A stretch of DNA of 28,147 nt from Candidatus Bathyarchaeota archaeon (GTDB lineage: Archaea; Thermoproteota; Bathyarchaeia; 40CM-2-53-6). Both the position numbers and the translations under genes were made by a program. Shown here one piece after another: positions 22,119-28,147 of the stretch. Below the pieces are notes generated by a model. The model was not told where the DNA came from and ran no database searches. It saw nothing but the letters and a program-made list of their open reading frames with translations. The stretch is taken from NCBI GenBank assembly GCA_005888695.1, contig VBBH01000030.1, positions 1 through 28,147 of the forward strand, read 5' to 3'. The stretch's first letter is position 1. Each line of letters starts with the position of its first letter.

Positions 22119-24452
22119 ATGCTTGACAAAGCCGCCATACTAGAGCAGCTAAGAGGAGTGCTGGATCCCGAGATAGGGATCAGCATTGTAGACTTGAACA
22201 TGGTCAGGGACATTGGCATCAATGAAGACGGGATAGTACAGGTAAAAATTGCCCTGACAGTGCAGCATTGCCCTATGGCGAAGACTCTGCAGGCTGATGT
22301 GGAAAAGGCCGTTGGAAAGCTCGACGGTGTAAAGTCTGTCAATGTTGAAACAACGGCGATGTCTAAGAAAGAGCTTGAAGAGCTCAGAGTGAAACTTCAA
22401 GCAAGAGCAACCAACTCTCAGACTCAATCCGGACAGAACACGTCCACAGCTGGTCCCGGAATCAACAAGTTGGGGAAACGTGGCATCCGAAACATCATAG
22501 CAATAGTTTCAGGAAAAGGTGGAGTTGGAAAATCATTCGTAACAAGCATGCTCGCCACCGAGCTTAGAAGGCAAGGCTACGAGGTAGGCGTGTTAGATGC
22601 TGATCTAACCGGGCCAAGTATAGCGAAGGTCTTCGGATTAAGTGGGAAGCCGTACAAGGCGCAGAACGGATTGATCGTTCCCGCCAAATCGAAGACCGGA
22701 ATCAAAGTCATGTCGATCAATCTTGTCCTCGACGATCCAACAATGCCCGTCATCTGGCGCGGCCCGATAGTCAACAGCGTGATCAGACAATTGTACTGGG
22801 ATGTCGACTGGGGAGACATTCATTATCTTCTCGTCGATCTGCCACCCGGATGTGTCGCGTCGGGCACGCAAGTCTTCGCAAATCCCCATCCCGTCCCGAT
22901 AGAGTTACTCAAGCCGGGCGACTATGTGTATTCAGTAGAGGCTTCGATCGGACCGTCAGGAAGGTACGCTAACTCTCTAAGTGCCACGGTCTCTCGAAGG
23001 CGAGTCTCAGAAGTCGTCCCCCAAGGTGAAGCGGAGGTATTCGAGCTGAAGACGAAGAATCGGACGATAAGGGCTACGTTCAACCATCCTATTCTTGCAC
23101 TGGACAAGGCAAGGCCAAGCGGCAAGAGGGCCTACCGATATTCGCTCCAATGGAAGAGGCTGACCGAACTAAGACCGCGAGATATAATCGCTGTAGCAAA
23201 GAAGATCCCTAGGTACGAAAAAGGACCATACAAACTTCCAGACATAGACTATCAGGGCTTGAAACATCTTGATCTACCCGCCATCAGCAGCGACGACTTC
23301 TGCCGAATTATCGGGTACTTCATGGGAGACGGATATGTCCGGTTCGACCCTCGGATGAATATTCACCAAGTGATGTTCGCCGAACCAAGAAACGGAAAGC
23401 ACAGGGAGAAATACGTTCATCTCCTCGAGAAAGTGTTCCTAGGTGCCAAGGTCTACCAAGGTGACAGCGAATTCGGTGTCGTGTCACGACGGTTGGCTTT
23501 GTTCTTTCGTGAGCTAGGCCTGAACAAATCCGCCCTTGTCAAGAGAGTTCCCGAATGGGTGTTCCACCTGCCGGAGTCTCAAATCCTAGCCTTCATAGAG
23601 GGATACTGCGACGCTGACGGGCACCGCAGAAAAATGAAACTGTTGATCAGGAGGCCAGGCTGGATGTGTTTTGAATCCCCCAATTGTGAGCTAGTGGAAG
23701 GAATGCGAATTCTAGCCCTTTCAGTAGGGCTAAGAGTCTCCAATCTCAATTCGCGCACGCGTACGTTAATTACACCTTCTAGGCATACCTACACGAAAAC
23801 ATTCTGGGGCTTCGAAGCAAACTCGGAAAGTCGGTCCAACAGGATCGGCGCGGGTCTGATCAGAGGAGTGGGAAGACAGGCCGTGGGCAAAGCACTAGTA
23901 AATGACTACTTGGGGTTCGAACGGGTCTCTAAGATTACTCACGCCGGCAAGAGCCAAGTTTATGACCTGACGGTTGAGGACAATCACAACTTCATTTCGG
24001 ACGGCATAATCGTCCACAATACGAGCGATGCCCCTTTGACGATCTTCCAGTCGCTTCCGGTGGACGGAGTGATTGTGGTCTCTTCGCCTCAGGATCTTGC
24101 GGCTATGATAGTCGCGAAGGCGGTGAACATGGCCAAGAAAATGGAGGCGCCTATCATGGGTTTGGTGGAGAACATGAGTTACTTCCAATGCCCGGGTTGT
24201 GGAGAGAAGATCGAAATCTTTGGCCAGTCAAACGGATCAAAGCTGGCAACGCAATTGGATATTCCCTATCTTGGCGGAGTACCTCTGGACCCTGAGATCG
24301 CACGGCTATCTGACGAAGGCCGGATCGAGGAGTATTCTAGCCCTGTGTTCGAGAACATCACGGCAGAATTGAGGCAGAAAGCCGTCAAACAAGTTGAACA
24401 GCTTACTCAGGGACTGCCGATAGCTTGGTCGGTTAAGCCGGAGCACGAATAG
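22119..24452 (+). CDS. mrp: Mrp/NBP35-type Fe-S cluster carrier ATPase with MIP18 domain, interrupted by an intein
   Basis: 777 codons; after splicing of 390 residues, a 387-residue protein remains, normal for archaeal Mrp with an added N-terminal domain. Residues about 5-80 are MIP18/DUF59 (LDPEIGISIVDLNMV, HCPMAKTL). The deviant Walker A SGKGGVGKS is at 131-139, followed by DADLTGPS. The switch motif DLPPGT is split by the intein after Gly244. The C-part resumes TSDAPLTIFQSLPVDGVIVV and contains the CPGCG motif (Cys691 and Cys694) that holds a bridging Fe-S cluster in the dimer. The protein acts in the cytoplasm, delivering Fe-S clusters to apoproteins. A TATA-like gtgtaaata at 22068-22076 fits the ATG at 22119. 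Its last 20 bp overlap the tail of the opposite-strand gene. Confidence 0.95.
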   Translation: MLDKAAILEQLRGVLDPEIGISIVDLNMVRDIGINEDGIVQVKIALTVQHCPMAKTLQADVEKAVGKLDGVKSVNVETTAMSKKELEELRVKLQARATNSQTQSGQNTSTAGPGINKLGKRGIRNIIAIVSGKGGVGKSFVTSMLATELRRQGYEVGVLDADLTGPSIAKVFGLSGKPYKAQNGLIVPAKSKTGIKVMSINLVLDDPTMPVIWRGPIVNSVIRQLYWDVDWGDIHYLLVDLPPGCVASGTQVFANPHPVPIELLKPGDYVYSVEASIGPSGRYANSLSATVSRRRVSEVVPQGEAEVFELKTKNRTIRATFNHPILALDKARPSGKRAYRYSLQWKRLTELRPRDIIAVAKKIPRYEKGPYKLPDIDYQGLKHLDLPAISSDDFCRIIGYFMGDGYVRFDPRMNIHQVMFAEPRNGKHREKYVHLLEKVFLGAKVYQGDSEFGVVSRRLALFFRELGLNKSALVKRVPEWVFHLPESQILAFIEGYCDADGHRRKMKLLIRRPGWMCFESPNCELVEGMRILALSVGLRVSNLNSRTRTLITPSRHTYTKTFWGFEANSESRSNRIGAGLIRGVGRQAVGKALVNDYLGFERVSKITHAGKSQVYDLTVEDNHNFISDGIIVHNTSDAPLTIFQSLPVDGVIVVSSPQDLAAMIVAKAVNMAKKMEAPIMGLVENMSYFQCPGCGEKIEIFGQSNGSKLATQLDIPYLGGVPLDPEIARLSDEGRIEEYSSPVFENITAELRQKAVKQVEQLTQGLPIAWSVKPEHE
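22851..24020 (+). mobile_element. Intein with LAGLIDADG homing endonuclease in the Mrp gene
   Basis: 390 residues from Cys245 (CVASGTQVF) to the terminal His-Asn pair (IIVHN), followed by Thr635 as the downstream nucleophile. The block B TxxH motif is present (TFNHP). Two endonuclease motifs are intact: IIGYFMGDGY at about 397 and AFIEGYCDADG at about 491. Both splicing and homing parts therefore look functional. The site lies in the nucleotide-binding switch motif, where an unspliced precursor could not work. Confidence 0.95.
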
Positions 24453-26526
24453 CTGCGGGAGCCCGTTCATTAGACATTAAGGCAGCACTCCTGGTTCGCG
24501 AAGACAATCGTTTCGTTGCATGATATCGTCTCACGGCCGCGTTTCGTTTGCGTTGCCCTGACTTCATACGTTGCGACAAAACTGGTCCTCCATAAATTGC
24601 GAGAACAGTGGAAACGATCACTGCTGCCGTGGTAATTATGGCCCAGCTCGGAATACAGAACCCACTGAAGACTGGAGGCTGATAGGGTATGGGATTAGCG
24701 ACCGCTGCAACACCAGCACCTTCACAAGTTGGGAGTGGAGACAATTGAAAGTCCACTGCGGTGGTACCGCCTACTACGACTTGCTGATTTGTTTGCAGGC
24801 CTGAATTGTATCCGGGGACGTTGGCATAAACCGCATAAGTTCCAATGGGCATGTTCCTTAGTTGCCAAAATCCTTTGGAATCCGTTTGGGTTTGTTGCTG
24901 TGCTGAAGCACCGGTACAGGGGCCATTAAGTCCGATACAAGCCCCAGCTATGGGCCGCCCGTTCGTTGAGTCGTAAACATGGCCGTTGAAGGCACCGCTA
25001 GTTGTGCCACCGTTCGGTGGCAGACTGGGGTATTGAGTCAACCAGGTGGAGTATTGTTTGCTTCCTAAAACGTCGTAGATTATTGGAATGTTCACGACTA
25101 CCGGAGTTGGTGTGATTATGCAAGTATTGAAAGTGGGCAGAGCCTTATCGCAAAGCGAGTCTCCCGCGTAAGTGTATTGCGGCCCTAGGCTCTGAGTGTC
25201 AATGTAGGAATAAATCTGACTGTACACGTTGTCCTGAGTAATTTCTGCGATGGACTGGTTGGTCATTGTGGATAACGACGACCAAGTGTAAAAGGCCGGG
25301 ATGGTTCCTGGCTGAGTCTCTGTTGGGTCCTTGAATAACGCGAGTTGTGTGTGAGGGCCTTGCACGAAGGCACAAGCGTTCACACCGGTACAACCAGAAG
25401 TCTGCACGCCCTGACCACCCAACCACATTCCAACTATACCATACCAACATTGTCCGTTCGAGATGTCAGCGGCACTGCAAGGGAAACCCGCGACGGCAGG
25501 CACATACAAGCCAAAGGCAATTCTTGTGCCAGTGAGAAGATCTGCTGAATTCATGTTGCTAACCCATGTCTTCATGCTGTTGCGAGTGTTCACGTTGGGG
25601 TCTGGACATATGAATGCGCAGTTCCACGAAGCCCAATCGAAAGTGCTTGCAACTGTTATTTTTGGTTGTGGGGGAATGATTTGAAGCTGAAGCGAAGTGA
25701 TCAATCGATAAACATACCACGTTGTGGTTACGGTTTGAACGGTACTCTGGGTGAAATTGCCGGGAATAATAGTACCAGCAGGGTAGAAAATCCCGTTAAC
25801 TGTCGTGTCGTATCCTAGGATTGGGTTTCTAACTTGTGTAGTTTTCACTGGACTAGTCATCTGACTGGCGATACACGCAGTCACTCCACGCTGACAGGGC
25901 GCAGCTAGAGACTCGACAAGGGCATAGTCTGCTGCCCAACAAGAAGATTGGGCTACATTGCTTTTGTCTGCGCTACCGCCATTGTAATTGGTACAAGTAG
26001 GGTCGCCAGCAGGCGTGGAAGATGTCAAGAGATACCCGTTGTTTGAACCTGTCACAACGCCGCTCAAGTCAAACCCCCTACTATCCTGACAAGGTCCAGA
26101 CGGTGGCGTAAAGCCGTCGGTCTTTGGGATGCATTGATCGTTCAATGAAGGGTTCCTGATAGTGACCGTATACCAGCTGCAACTGAATATGTCACAGTTC
26201 CCAGTCGAAGAGGAGTCCGCTACTGCTCCCATTGGAACGTAAAGAGTGCCACCATTTGCCGTGTACAAAGCCTGACCAGACGGGCAGTAAACAGTTGCGA
26301 TCATATCCATACAACCGTTGATTGGAACCTTGCTCGCGTAAGAATTACGATTAGTAACATATTCTCGCATAGTTGTGAAACCAAAGCTATTGATGAAAAA
26401 CGGGTTAGTCGGGTAAGGAGGGGGTAACGATTGTGAAAGAGTGCCGGTGGCATATCCAAGAGAAAAAGAGACTAGAAAGTTCGAAGCTAAGAGCACGCTT
26501 ACGAAGCAGGACTCAAATTTATGCAT
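24433..26526 (-). CDS. Large secreted, C-terminally anchored surface protein with a carboxypeptidase-regulatory-like domain
   Basis: 697 residues. The signal peptide is about 1-27 (VSVLLASNFLVSFSLGYATG). A long Cys-rich extracellular part of unknown fold follows (about 30-500). Residues about 510-597 form a carboxypeptidase-regulatory/SdrB-like beta-sandwich (GHVYDSTNGRPIAGA, TDSKGFWQLRNMPIGTYAVYA). A helix at about 624-648 (IITTAAVIVSTVLAIYGGPVL) and a strongly basic cytoplasmic tail of about 45 residues close the protein. I do not recognise the large N-terminal domain; no protease or binding motif stands out. A TATA-like box 28 bp before the ATG suggests a nearly leaderless transcript. Its end overlaps the Mrp gene by 20 bp, tail to tail. 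It may belong functionally with the surface proteins further left, but it carries no cohesin or dockerin. Confidence 0.82.
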   Translation of the reverse strand: MHKFESCFVSVLLASNFLVSFSLGYATGTLSQSLPPPYPTNPFFINSFGFTTMREYVTNRNSYASKVPINGCMDMIATVYCPSGQALYTANGGTLYVPMGAVADSSSTGNCDIFSCSWYTVTIRNPSLNDQCIPKTDGFTPPSGPCQDSRGFDLSGVVTGSNNGYLLTSSTPAGDPTCTNYNGGSADKSNVAQSSCWAADYALVESLAAPCQRGVTACIASQMTSPVKTTQVRNPILGYDTTVNGIFYPAGTIIPGNFTQSTVQTVTTTWYVYRLITSLQLQIIPPQPKITVASTFDWASWNCAFICPDPNVNTRNSMKTWVSNMNSADLLTGTRIAFGLYVPAVAGFPCSAADISNGQCWYGIVGMWLGGQGVQTSGCTGVNACAFVQGPHTQLALFKDPTETQPGTIPAFYTWSSLSTMTNQSIAEITQDNVYSQIYSYIDTQSLGPQYTYAGDSLCDKALPTFNTCIITPTPVVVNIPIIYDVLGSKQYSTWLTQYPSLPPNGGTTSGAFNGHVYDSTNGRPIAGACIGLNGPCTGASAQQQTQTDSKGFWQLRNMPIGTYAVYANVPGYNSGLQTNQQVVVGGTTAVDFQLSPLPTCEGAGVAAVANPIPYQPPVFSGFCIPSWAIITTAAVIVSTVLAIYGGPVLSQRMKSGQRKRNAAVRRYHATKRLSSRTRSAALMSNERAPAAIRAPA

Positions 26527-26533
26527 GCCCGCC

Positions 26534-26560
26534 CCCCGCGGGGAGCTTGAATATTAAAGT
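26534..26560 (-). promoter_or_regulatory. Promoter of the large surface protein gene, with a GC-rich palindrome
   Basis: On the minus strand actttaatattc (26549-26560) is centred about 28 bp before the ATG at 26526. Between them lies the palindrome ccccgcgggg (26534-26543), on or next to the predicted transcript start. Confidence 0.5.
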
Positions 26561-26823
26561 TGCTTTTGATACAAATAGATTGAAATTTGCGGTACGGTCA
26601 ACTCTTCGGTGGTGGTTCATTAGTGGTAGTAGCTTCGGTCACCTCTGACTGTAAAATATTCAAGGAATGGATCAGCTACAAGCTAGGCGTTCGTCGTACG
26701 AACCTCTCGCGATGGGATGAGGGAGTGACTCCGACTATGTGACAGGTGTGAGCTTTTGGATGGGGATATGTTGAATTTCTCAACGATAAGACATACTACT
26801 CCAACCCAATGCTGAGGTAGTCG
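26561..26823. other. Intergenic stretch without a recognised gene
   Basis: No reading frame here looks protein-like. Two small inverted repeats are visible: gttcgt/acgaac around cgt (26689-26703) and gttga/tcaac around a 5-nt loop (about 26770-26784). They could belong to a small RNA, but nothing identifies one. Confidence 0.3.
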
Positions 26824-27024
26824 TTAACCATCCTCCCTGATGCCCCTAGTGGCCCGTGAATCTTCGGTCGTCATTGATGGTTCCGGTTCACAGATTTTGG
26901 CCTGCACGGTTCCGGGATGTGAAGACTTTCTATTTATGTTGGAGATAGCCGCCGAGAAGCTGACAGAATAGTCGACGGTTTTCACAATATGTTCACCCGA
27001 TCGTAACGTTACTGTTACTTCCAT
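26824..27024 (-). CDS. Possible small protein, doubtful
   Basis: 66 residues from the ATG at 27024; a TTG at 27036 would add four. The first part (MEVTVTLRSGEHIVKTVDYS) has the alternating pattern of a beta hairpin, as in many small archaeal proteins. The C-terminal third is polar and charged. A purine-rich ggtaggg lies about 4 nt upstream of the ATG and could be a ribosome site. There is no clear TATA box and no family match, so it may be a chance frame. Confidence 0.35.
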   Translation of the reverse strand: MEVTVTLRSGEHIVKTVDYSVSFSAAISNINRKSSHPGTVQAKICEPEPSMTTEDSRATRGIREDG

Positions 27025-27036
27025 GTACCCTACCAA

Positions 27037-27215
27037 TTAGGCACGAAGTCTATCGAACATCCTTCAGATGCGATGCTGGCAGGTATGGCATGTGATAAGG
27101 CTGGAGAGTCCAATATCGTAGGTGGGATGCCACGAAACGGATAGGGAAGCACCTCCTCTACAGCGCATCCCGGCACCATCCGGTAGCAAGCAGAAGCCTT
27201 GAAAAGCCCGGAGCA
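27037..27215. other. Intergenic stretch without a recognised gene
   Basis: No convincing coding frame. A minus-strand frame of 66 codons ends at 27030 but has no protein-like pattern. Short GC-rich segments could fold, but I could not match them to a known RNA class. Confidence 0.3.
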
Positions 27216-27216
27216 C

Positions 27217-27245
27217 ACTATATACGTCAATCGAGTCGAACTCGA
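27217..27245 (+). promoter_or_regulatory. Promoter of the Lys-rich protein gene
   Basis: The TATA-like actatatac at 27218-27226 is centred about 35 bp before the ATG at 27257. An inverted repeat tcgagt-cga-actcga (27231-27245) lies between the box and the predicted transcript start, a typical repressor position. Confidence 0.5.
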
Positions 27246-27256
27246 GGGTCGATCAT

Positions 27257-27745
27257 ATGGTATTATACAAGAAAACGAAAAAGGCTGAGAAGAAACCCGC
27301 CGGGAAGAAGACTCTCAAGAAGATGGCGAAGAGTTATTCCGAGGTTAAGAAGCAGGCTCCAAAACCGGTTCTCCCTGCCAAAAGTGTGCCACTTCCTCCT
27401 AAGCTACTGATCCAGCCTGCATCTCAGGTGAAGGAGGCTATTCGAAGAGAAGGAACTGGGTTCAAGGTGGCTGTCGACCATATCGAGGGAGAGACCATAA
27501 TCGGCGACCTGATAGTTGTCTTCCCATGGACTCGAGAAACCTTGTTCAAACATGGGCTGAACCTGGACGTAGACGAGGCCGGGGACATTTACATGAGCTT
27601 AGGGGCCTTCGCTGCCATTCATGGATTGAAGACTGAGTCGCTGGTTCGTGAACTTGTAGAAGTCTCCCGTCAGCCTCCGCCTCCGAAACCTCAGCCAACT
27701 CCACCGATTGGACAACTGGCTCACGCCCCAGCGCCAGCGGTCTAG
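27257..27745 (+). CDS. Lys-rich protein with a DUF1858-like helical domain
   Basis: 162 residues. Residues 1-50 are dominated by Lys, Ala and Pro and look disordered; they could bind nucleic acid. Residues about 58-140 form a folded part, in which IIGDLIVVFPWTRETLFKHG and then SLGAFAAIHGLKTESLVREL resemble the DUF1858/ScdA N-terminal pattern (a helix, 'P..xxxfxxxGl', then 'sLxxaAxxxgld'). The Cys residues usual in that family are absent. The last 20 residues are Pro-rich. The gene has its own promoter and is followed 73 bp later by the acylphosphatase gene, perhaps as an operon. Its function is unknown. Confidence 0.72.
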   Translation: MVLYKKTKKAEKKPAGKKTLKKMAKSYSEVKKQAPKPVLPAKSVPLPPKLLIQPASQVKEAIRREGTGFKVAVDHIEGETIIGDLIVVFPWTRETLFKHGLNLDVDEAGDIYMSLGAFAAIHGLKTESLVRELVEVSRQPPPPKPQPTPPIGQLAHAPAPAV

Positions 27746-27818
27746 TTGTAATGAGCAACTGACAAGTTCTATAACGGGCCGCCGTCTTGAACCGCTCTCC
27801 AGGAGAGCTGACCATCCG

Positions 27819-28094
27819 TTGGACGCCCGAGCCAGCATAATCATCAGCGGCATGGTCCAAGGCGTCTTCTTCAGGAGAGAGATCGTAGACGTGGCGCGTA
27901 GACTTGGCTTGACAGGCTGGACTAGGAATCGACCTGATGGAGGAGTTGAGATATTGGCGGAGGGGGAGAAGGAGAAGATAGTTGAGTTGATCAAGTTCAC
28001 TCATACAGGACCTCCTCTGGCGAGAGTGAAGAATGTGGAGGTTCAATGGTCGGAGTATCAGGGCGAATTCAGAAACTTCAGAATAACTCGCTAA
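27819..28094 (+). CDS. acyP: Acylphosphatase
   Basis: 91 residues from TTG 27819, matching the usual length of about 90. A longer frame to 27708 would add residues that do not belong to the family, and the ATG at 27852 would cut off the first beta strand. It hydrolyses acyl-phosphates such as carbamoyl phosphate or 1,3-bisphosphoglycerate in the cytoplasm. The signature GMVQGVFFRRE supplies the phosphate-binding loop and catalytic Arg, and GWTRNRPDGGVE the catalytic Asn. The end FRNFRITR is a typical closing strand. An aggag sequence at 27801-27805 is a possible ribosome site, although its 13-nt spacing is long. Confidence 0.93.
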   Translation: MDARASIIISGMVQGVFFRREIVDVARRLGLTGWTRNRPDGGVEILAEGEKEKIVELIKFTHTGPPLARVKNVEVQWSEYQGEFRNFRITR

Positions 28095-28147
28095 GTTCAA
28101 CCTAGAATCTGCTATTTTGCCAGCTTTATCATCAAATACTCCTCATC

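Noticed and set aside
24433..26526. A thermopsin-like protease in the large minus-strand protein
   Set aside because: The length and secretion fit loosely, but no recognisable thermopsin motif or conserved acidic pair was found.
27037..27215. RNase P or SRP RNA
   Set aside because: Fragments such as ggagagtcc recall RNase P, but the order of conserved elements and the length do not fit either RNA.
27030..27230. A 66-codon minus-strand frame
   Set aside because: Its composition shows no domain, signal peptide or conserved pattern, and it overlaps the promoter of the plus-strand gene.

Overview
The window reads as a chromosomal segment of an archaeon. The evidence is a tRNA-Leu gene with a small bulge-helix-bulge intron in the D-arm, A/T-rich boxes about 25-30 bp upstream of many starts, frequent TTG/GTG starts with short or no leaders, a TrmB-type regulator, an Mrp/NBP35 ATPase with an N-terminal MIP18 domain, and many secreted proteins rich in N-x-S/T sites. 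A heterotrophic, peptide-using lineage, perhaps within Thermoproteota (Nitrososphaeria/Bathyarchaeia-like), is my inference; there is no taxonomic marker gene here.

Positions 1-20.8 kb form a cell-surface peptide capture and import island. It holds a partial dockerin-ended surface protein made largely of Ca-loop-like repeats (3-2660), a membrane-anchored cohesin-PKD-CARDB protein (2829-4268), a family 5 solute-binding protein (4393-7146), the permease pair DppB/DppC (7207-10100), a single-pass surface protein (10180-11199), a secreted cohesin protein (11341-12252), a cohesin-repeat-dockerin protein (12472-15318), a small membrane protein on the minus strand, a second paralogous solute-binding protein (16064-18472), a single-pass minus-strand protein, and a minus-strand cohesin-PKD-glutamic peptidase (family G1) (19215-20831). 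The ABC ATPases are not in the window.

The parts suggest a protease analogue of a cellulosome. Cohesin and dockerin modules sit on membrane-anchored, secreted and protease-bearing proteins. Both solute-binding proteins carry a single dockerin-like EF loop, and the permease DppC has a roughly 320-residue extracellular insert with the same Ca-loop repeats as the dockerin proteins. A plausible reading is that peptides released by the G1 peptidase are captured at the surface and passed directly to the importer. The modules and residues are visible in the sequence; the assembly and the handover are inference.

Positions 20.9-28.1 kb are mostly housekeeping or unrelated: tRNA-Leu(UAG), a TrmB-family regulator, an Mrp/NBP35 ATPase interrupted by a 390-residue homing-endonuclease intein, a large minus-strand secreted and membrane-anchored protein overlapping it tail to tail, a gene-poor stretch with one doubtful small ORF, a Lys-rich DUF1858-like protein, and an acylphosphatase.
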